This document shows, one piece after another, positions 57,489 to 64,000 of a stretch of 64,000 bases of DNA. Source of the DNA: Sorex araneus (taxonomy: Eukaryota > Chordata > Mammalia > Eulipotyphla > Soricidae); the NCBI RefSeq assembly GCF_027595985.1, contig NC_073307.1, positions 48,152,509 through 48,216,508 on the forward strand. Reading direction: 5' to 3'. Made by a program: the position numbers and the translations under genes. Position 1 is the first letter of the stretch. Every line of letters starts with the position of its first letter. The notes under the pieces are model-generated. The model ran no database searches and was not told where the DNA came from. It saw only the letters and a program-made list of their open reading frames with translations.

Positions 57489-57649
57489 CCCCTTCCCTTT
57501 TTGTAATCATTATTTTGACTTTCTAGTCTAAAATTTGTTTCTTTTCTATTTGGTACATTTTTTATTTTCTCTGTTTACCACTTGTGAGTGACATTGGACA
57601 GTTTTTTATCCACTAGCCTTAGTATTCTCAGTACCCTCTAAATTCATCC

Positions 57650-57830
57650 ATGGAACCAGGTATTAATCTAAGGATTTTACGTATATTAAGTCATTTAGTC
57701 TTTACCACATTCCTCGGAGGTACACTCATTTTATAGTTTACAAGAAACTGAGGCCTAGTTAAGAGTGAGTAATTCACCTATGATCACAGACAATGTGAAT
57801 AGCAAAATCAGTTTGAACCCAGAAAGTCTA
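57650..57830 (-). repeat. MIR-like ancient repeat
   Basis: TACAAGAAACTGAGGCCTAG and CACCTATGATCACAGACAAT follow the order of a reverse-complemented MIR. Confidence 0.6.
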
Positions 57831-58865
57831 TCGACAGGGTCTGTGTTTTAAACTTCATTGGCTTGTAAGCGATCTGCTTTCAGATCTTGTCTCTGAAACC
57901 TATTTGCAGAATAACCTTGGGGACTGTGAATGAGAGTTTCATAGCCACTGGACTAAAGGCATTACTGGGGACTCTAGTACCCTTCCAACTTGCTAGGAAT
58001 GTGGCGGGTGAACTTCAAGAAAGAAATGTGTAGATCCAGGAGAAAAGGCTAAAAGATAGGAAGTGGAACAGTTCGGAATTTTAATTGGCTGGCATATTAA
58101 AAGCAAACCACACTCAATGACTAACCTGCATACACGCAGCGGCTTGGTTGTGTATAGTTATAGCTTCTATTTGATTGATTTGTACTCTGGTTGATGATGT
58201 GGGCATGTGAACTGTTGGTCATCCACAGCATAGGATCAAGGATAGTGAACAGGAAAAGGGAGGAGACAAAAATGATGAACCTGGGTTCCTTAATTCCCAA
58301 TTAGTGATGACACACGTCTGGCACACATGTCACTGTTCTTATTCCTTTTCTCACAGGGTATCAGGACTTTGTACCTAACCTCTACCTTTGTACCTGACCT
58401 GTTTAGAATCCTTCTTTGTGGTCTGACAGTATTCCAAGTTGGTTTTTTTTTTCACCCTTCCAAGATCAGAGATCAAACCCAGAGTTTCACACAGGCAGTG
58501 CAAGTGTTCAATCCATGAACCTGTCTCTAACTCTTGGAATCCTTCTTAATGAGGTGTTTTGGATGGACTTTGCCAGTTCATTGTGAATCTTTTATTGAGC
58601 TCTCTCAGGCTTCCCACTTAATTCTTCTGTGGTATGGTACAGTAATGAATAGTAGAGCAGGTGATCCATCTTTTCTCCCTGTTTTCGGTTTTTTCTTTAA
58701 TGACTTCAGCTCGGAATCATCCTGGAACTGAGCTAGGATGCCAGGAGAGCAGAGCAGTATGTGTGAGAGACAGCATCATCCAGCCTTTTCAATTTAGTGG
58801 TGGGAGATAGGGGTCCATTTTGAGACGGTCTTATTTAGGATAACAGAATATTCATTTTATTCTTT
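57830..58865. other. Mostly unique sequence
   Basis: One decayed minus-strand SINE at about 58440-58535 (GAGATCAAACCCAGAGTTTC). Otherwise nothing recognised. Confidence 0.45.
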
Positions 58866-59034
58866 TTTTTTCTTTTTGGGTCATACCTGGCGATGCACAG
58901 GGGTTACTCCTGGCTCTGCACTCAGGAACCACTTCTGGCAGTGCTCAGGGGACCATATGGGATGCTGGGAATCGAACTCGGGTCACCCGCGTGAAAGACA
59001 AATGCCCTACTCACTGTGCTATCGCTCCAGCCCC
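58866..59034 (-). mobile_element. SOR-type SINE with target-site duplication
   Basis: TTTTTGGGTCATACCTGGCG to ATCGCTCCAGCCCC. AATATTCATTTT stands at both ends. Confidence 0.92.
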
Positions 59035-59145
59035 AAAATATTCATTTTCTAATGATATAACACATTATCACAGATTTACTGACTGCAAATCCCCCCCAGA
59101 TTATATCACATTCTGCAAGTCAGAAGTCCATTATGAGTCTTTTTA

Positions 59146-59333
59146 AAAAAATTTAATAATTTTATTATTTCTATGTTTTTTAAAAACTTTTTTTATTGAA
59201 TCACTGTGAGACAGACCATTGCAAAGCTGTTCATGATTGGATTTCAGTCATACAGTGTTCCAACACACACCCCTCCACCAGTGTACATTTCCCAGCACCA
59301 GTGTCCCCAGGTTCCCTCCCATCACCCCCCAAG
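59146..59333 (-). mobile_element. Short L1-like 3' end with 16-bp target-site duplication
   Basis: CCATTATGAGTCTTT stands on both sides (about 59130 and 59336; one later mismatch). Body: TTGAATCACTGTGAGACAGA, CATACAGTGTTCCAACACAC, CAGCACCAGTGTCCCCAGG. Only about 190 bases of the 3' end are present. Confidence 0.85.
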
Positions 59334-59488
59334 CCCCATTATGAGTCTTTCTAGAATAAAATTAAGACACCTCTAGTCTATTGGAATATTTAGGGATGAA
59401 GACTCCAATAGCTTTATTTGAAATGTTTGCTAATTTTAGTTCAAAGGATTCACTAGTTGTAGGACCGACCATGATCTGTTTTCTTCAG

Positions 59489-59556
59489 TTGAAACAGGCA
59501 AGTCACAGCATCCCTGACTGTCTTGAAACAGGCAAGTCACAGCATCCCTGACTGTC
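59489..59556. repeat. Perfect 34-base tandem duplication
   Basis: Two exact copies, 59489-59522 and 59523-59556, starting TTGAAACAGGCAAGTCACAG. No shift or mismatch between copies. Confidence 0.97.
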
Positions 59557-59606
59557 GTTATCCTGGACTCCTGCCCCCCGCCCCCCCTTCTTCAGAGACA
59601 ATAAAT

Positions 59607-59633
59607 ACTTGACTCATCAACAATGAGTCAAGT
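59607..59633. promoter_or_regulatory. Inverted pair of AP-1-like sites
   Basis: An 11-bp perfect inverted repeat around a 5-base loop contains TGACTCA (59610-59616) and TGAGTCA (59624-59630), both exact AP-1 (TRE) consensus sites. It lies 50 bases from the 34-base duplication, in the presumed first intron of the right-hand gene. Confidence 0.5.
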
Positions 59634-59792
59634 GTTTCTCAAGTCAGACTTCCTTGACTCTTCTGCCATTTTCTTCACTCATGTGATAGACTGGGTCCAC
59701 CTGGCTAATCTAGAATATTTCTCTTAGCTCAAAGTCCTGAACTTTCACTGCCAAGTCACTTTCACCTGTGTTCTTAAAGAATCTCCATTCTT

Positions 59793-60120
59793 TTTTTTTT
59801 TTAATTTATTCTTTTATTGACTCACCATGTGGAAAGTTACAAAGCTTTCAGGTTTAAATCTCAGTTATACAATGCTCGAACACCCATCTCTTCACCAGTG
59901 CACATATTCCACCACCAAGAATCACAGTATACCTCCCCCCTCCCCCCCACCTCCCCAGCTCCCACCCAGCATGTAACTTGTAAATTTCACTTTACTTTCA
60001 CTTTACTTTGATTACATTCAATATTTCAACAAAAAACTCACTATTATTGATTTGGAGTTTCTCCCCCCTAAAGTCGACCTGCTGAAAAGAAAGCATTTGA
60101 TAATTTGTTTTCCATTGCTG
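59793..60120 (-). mobile_element. Composite L1-tailed retroposon, copy 6 (328 bp)
   Basis: AGAATCTCCATTCTT at 59778-59792 and 60121-60135, a perfect 15-bp target-site duplication. L1-like tail and the TTGATTTGGAGTTTCTCCCC segment; truncated at TTCCATTGCTG. Confidence 0.93.
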
Positions 60121-60135
60121 AGAATCTCCATTCTT

Positions 60136-61320
60136 AAGGAATCTCCAAAAAGTCCTATTTTATTTCTCATATGCATGTTTTCAGAAACCAGACAATGATA
60201 TTTTTGAGAGGTCATTCATTATTCTCCCTCTACAGTGTGGCCCACTTTTGGAGAGTAAGTTGTTTTGACCGCACAGGGACACAGGATGTTAGCATCTCTT
60301 CGGAACTCTTTGCAGCTCTTTCACCAAGTTCCCCAGTTACCCGCTCTGTGGAGGGTCTCCCTCATGGGGCCAGCTCACAACTGGCACTTAGTCACTATAA
60401 ATTACAGTGATGGGTAGTAGAGACTTCCAGAGGGTCCCTTGAAGTCGGCCTGCGTTTTTTCTCAACGGCTCTCTCTGTTAGTTTCTGAGACCTTGTGACT
60501 GACTAAGTTGTATGGTATGTGCAGTTTTGAACAATGTTGGCTACTTTATGAGCTCTTTGAAGTATCCTGGTATTTTCCTATTTTCCACTCACAGAGGAGC
60601 AGGAAGAAACTTAGGCAGGGAGCATGTCCTTTGACTTTATGAGTTTTTTAGGAAATAAGACAAATGGGGCTACTTGAGAAAGACTAGTTTATTCCTCAGG
60701 GACCTTGAGTCATTGAAGACAGGCCTCTGGTTTGAATTGTATCACATTTCAAATAATTGTGTGTTCCTGCTATTCCTTCTTCTGGTCCCTTTTGGGAGGT
60801 GGTGGTGGTGGTGGGGAACAAAGGTTCCTGATAAAACGAACACTTTGCTGGCTTGCTAAATGTGTAAGGCTAAATATTACACTGGATTGTTTCTAAAATT
60901 AGATGTGAGCCGGGGCTAGTTTTCACTTCACACTGGACTTGGCCTGGGAAATCGCCTCCTTTTATCTGTCTTCCCGCGTACATCCGAGAACGGAGAGAGA
61001 AAGGCTGTATCCTAGCTGCTTATCTTAATGTCCAGCTCCTGAGGTCAGGAAATCTAAGCTCACCAGCCTAAATGGTTTATCTAGAAGGAGGCTTAGAGGA
61101 TTTTATTCTGAAAGATCAGTCCTCCACTGCTTGGTGTATACATGGTGGAATGGAGAAGCAAGATAAGTACTGAGAGAGTTCAGAAAGTATTAAATTAGAA
61201 AATGTCAGCATAGAGACACAATTCTAACTTTTAAGGCAATTGGAGATTCTAGAGGGGTAAGAATATATACTCCCTCCCTCCCTACTTTTTCCATTCGTCC
61301 CTCCCTCCCTTCCTTCCTTC
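60136..61320. other. Mostly unique sequence
   Basis: No exon of SMIM3 or any other gene recognised. Short (TCCC)n/(TTCC)n at 61270-61320. Confidence 0.5.
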
Positions 61321-61329
61321 TATCCATAT

Positions 61330-61450
61330 CTGGTTGTGCCAAGGAATCACTCCTGGGATTGGGGTACCACCATATGTGGTGCTGGAGATTGAACCCAGGT
61401 CATCCAGAGCAGTCAAGAACCTCACCCACTATACTATCACTCTAACCTAG
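61330..61450 (-). repeat. SOR-type SINE, diverged
   Basis: AGGAATCACTCCTGGGATTG to ACTATCACTCTAACC, minus strand, 3' end lost. Confidence 0.7.
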
Positions 61451-61705
61451 GATCCTTTCTAAATCCTCACCATCTAAATTTGAGGAGTCAAGTTCAAATC
61501 TGAAATTTTCCAGTCTGTTACTCCTTCATTGTTCTTACATTTACTAGACACTTGATATATGCCAGGGCCTATGATAGATAATGAGGCTGTGGCAGCACCC
61601 AAGAATTGAGGCTTTTCTCTCTTTGTGCTTTCAAAGCAGGAGAAAGTGGCCAAATTAACAGGAAGGAAATTTTATTTGTATCAATTTTCTAATTAACAAA
61701 AATTA

Positions 61706-61935
61706 CGGGTAGGGCATTTGCCTTGCATGTGGCCAACCTGGGTTCAATTCTTCCGTCCCTCTCGGAGAGCCTGGCAAGCTACCAAGAGTATCTTGCCCGC
61801 AAGGTAGAGCCTGGCAAGCTACCTGTGATGTATTCGATATGCCAAAAACAGTCACAAGTCTCACAATGGAGACGTTACTGGTGCCTGATCCAGCAAATCG
61901 ATGAGCAATGGGACGACAGTGATACAGTGATTAAT
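61706..61935 (+). mobile_element. Second-type SINE, 5'-truncated
   Basis: Starts at CGGGTAGGGCATTTGCCTTG inside the tRNA-like head and runs to AAATCGATGAGCAATGGGAC and ACAGTGATACAGTGA. Confidence 0.9.
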
Positions 61936-62195
61936 TTTTTAAAAATAGGGCCCCTACTCAGTGTTGCTTTTGGTGGGATTGGGTTCAAACTCTTAGTGTA
62001 GGCCTGATGGTTTAGTACTCAGACCTGGGGCCACTCAGGACCACCAAAGCCAAACCTAGGTTTCTTGAGGGGCTGGGCAGTGCCCAAGATAAAACCTCAG
62101 GCCTTACACATTCTAGGTTTGTGTTCATTTGAGTCACAAACCTACTCATTAATATAATTTTATTTAATTTTTTTAAAAATGGAAATAGCATTGTA

Positions 62196-62382
62196 GCACT
62201 GTGGCACTGTCGTCCTGTTGTTCATTGATTTTCATGAGCGGGCACCAGTAACGTTTCCATTGTGAGACTTGTTACTTTTTTTTGGCATATCAAATACGCC
62301 ACGGGTAGCTTGCCAGACTCTGCTGTGTGGGCGGGATACTCTTGGTAGCTTGCCGGGCTCTCTGAGAGGGGTGGAGGAATCC
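62196..62382 (-). mobile_element. Second-type SINE, minus strand, 12-bp target-site duplication
   Basis: AATAGCATTGTA (62184-62195) and AATGGCATTGTA (62383-62394). Body GTCGTCCTGTTGTTCATTGA, CACCAGTAACGTTTCCATTG, GGTAGCTTGCCGGGCTCTCT; the head is missing. Confidence 0.9.
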
Positions 62383-62693
62383 AATGGCATTGTATAACAT
62401 CAAATTTAGGCTGTGTATTATAAATTAACATGTGTATATTCTACTTACGATTACCTCTAAAATTCCAATTATATTATTACTCACTATATTGTTGATCTTT
62501 TTATCTTATTTAACCACCTTTAATTCTCCTTCCTTTCTAGTCAAGCAAGATGAGTTTATTTGATAATTAATCTATGAAGGACACAAAACAAAGTATAAAA
62601 TAGAGGGTGACTGTTGGATGCGAGTGGTAATTTAACAGAGTGAACCTGGAAAGTCTTTTCTTTGAGACTGTGGCCAGTGAGACACTGGGTTTT

Positions 62694-62731
62694 AAAATTT
62701 TTTTTAATTTTTATTTTTTTGGTCTTTATTT

Positions 62732-62784
<53 letters not shown>

Positions 62785-63773
62785 GTTGGATCGTCGATTT
62801 TCTCAAGTGGTCTCAGTAACATCTCCATTCATCCTAGCCCTGAGATTTTAGAAGCCTATCTTTACTCATCCTTCCCAACGGTGTCGCATTGGAGGCTCTT
62901 TCAGGGTCAGGGGAGTGAGACAGACCCATCATTGTATTCTTTTTTTTTTTAACATTTTGAATTTTATTTTATTATATTGAATCACCGTGAGATAAAAAAA
63001 AAAGAAAAAAAATATAAAGCTTTTAGGTTTAAGTCCCAGTCATACAATGATTGAACCCTCATCCCTTTGCCAGTGCACATGTTCCACCACCAAGAACCCC
63101 AATATACCCCCCTCCCACCCAGCCCCCACCTAAGTAGCTAATGACCTTCATTTTATTCTCTATACTTTGAATACATTCAATACTTCAACAGAGATCTCAC
63201 CATTATTGTTTGTAATTTTCCCCCAACAATCAGGCCTGGTGAAAAGGCATCATTTAATAATTTCTTTTCATTGCTGAGAATGAAGATTCTATGAGCTCAC
63301 GCAGCTGCGACAGCGACAGATAAGATCCGGCCCAGATAAGATCCGGCCGCCCGGTTTTGGATTTCTGATATTTTAGTTCAGTTCACAGTCTAGATGCATG
63401 TCTGCAAGAAGCCGCTCTGGGTGCTAAAATGGGTTAGAAGACCTCTTGGATCATAGTCTTTACGAGCAGAGGGTCTGTTTCTTGAGCAGCAGCTCCGGAT
63501 CTTATCTGGGCCGAGGGAGTGCCAGTAACGCCCCCTTCTCATGATTGCCTGTGAGCCACAGCATTGCAAAGTTCCTACTTCTGGGTGGAAGTCTTAGGGG
63601 GTGGCTCTCGCCATGTGGATGATGCCGCCACTGCCATTTTCCGCGCAGAAAAACAGGGTGGAAAGGGAAAATCCCTCCCTGGAAGGCACATAGTCATAGT
63701 ACAGCTCACAGTCTAGTGCATGTCTGTAAGAAGCCGCTCTCTGGGTGGAAGTCTTAGGGGGTGGCTCTCGCCA
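62694..63773 (-). mobile_element. Composite L1-tailed retroposon, copy 7, with a SINE-derived 3' piece
   Basis: TGAGACACTGGGTTTT at 62678-62693 and 63774-63789, a perfect 16-bp target-site duplication around the whole 1080 bases. From the left: poly-T, (CAT)n at 62732-62782, a second-type SINE piece (62783-62937), another poly-T, then the L1-like tail and the GC-rich body. The body has units about 321 bases apart (TCTGCAAGAAGCCGCTC near 63401, TCTGTAAGAAGCCGCTC near 63722), and a perfect 16-base tandem CAGATAAGATCCGGCC (63317-63348). Confidence 0.88.
62732..62782. repeat. (CAT)n microsatellite
   Basis: About 17 CAT/ATC units. A polyhistidine frame over it is not a protein. Confidence 0.97.
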
Positions 63774-63789
63774 TGAGACACTGGGTTTT

Positions 63790-64000
63790 TTTAAAAGGAA
63801 GATCTCATCAGAAGATTTTGAAGTGGAACCATCACCTGGGATGAACAGGCTACTAGATAGTGAGTGGGGTCCCTTGTTGGTGTTGAGTGGCCTCCTCTGT
63901 CTAACTTGTTTGTGCCACTCTCTGATAATTTCACCAGTTCCTTCTCAGAGAAGAGGTCCTAGGAGCTGGGCATTGCTGCTACCCCCTACTCCCAGTGTAA
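63790..64000. other. Right edge, unique sequence
   Basis: Nothing recognised in the last 210 bases. Confidence 0.5.

Noticed and set aside
62662-62952. Polyhistidine-containing frame
   Set aside because: Translation of the (CAT)n repeat inside a retroposon.

Overview
This window is nuclear DNA of a placental mammal, most likely a soricine shrew (Sorex type). The main clue is dozens of copies of one tRNA-derived SINE of about 170 bp. On the minus strand it reads GGGTCACACC(T/C)GGCGATGCACAGG and ends in a tRNA-like head ending GCTCCAGCCCC; this matches what I know of the SOR SINE of Sorex. The gene content is ordinary eukaryotic: split exons, CpG islands and interspersed repeats. There is no operon, CRISPR array, phage or bacterial feature.

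Left part (1-14250): the 5' end of DCTN4 (dynactin subunit 4, p62) on the minus strand. I resolve three coding exons to the base: exon 1 at 13815-13949 (ATG at 13949), exon 2 at 10925-10995 and exon 3 at 7813-7991. They join in frame to give residues 1-128 plus the first base of codon 129. Bases 1-7812 are the 5' part of intron 3, and I do not recognise exon 4 in them. A CpG island promoter (about 12900-14250) surrounds exon 1 and carries a perfect GTCACGTGAC palindrome 34 bases before the start codon.

Middle part (14250-54900): about 41 kb between two CpG islands with no coding exon that I recognise. It is packed with retroelements: SOR-type SINEs, a second SINE type with the tail motif AAATCGATGA, L1 copies (some with target-site duplications and readable ORF2 remnants), probable retroviral LTRs, and two families of composite retroposons with L1-like 3' ends and GC-rich bodies.

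Right part (54900-64000): a second CpG island (about 54950-55620) with a consensus plus-strand splice donor after 55228. From human gene order (DCTN4 followed by divergent SMIM3) I suggest it is the promoter and non-coding first exon of SMIM3. The coding exon is not visible and probably lies beyond the window. The rest would be its first intron, again rich in retroposons.

I found no new gene system. The most unusual content is a family of SVA-like composite retroposons: seven copies, all in one orientation, most with target-site duplications, one with a 5' inversion typical of twin priming, and several with internal tandem units of about 295-340 bp. Most open reading frames in the window are chance frames inside repeats.
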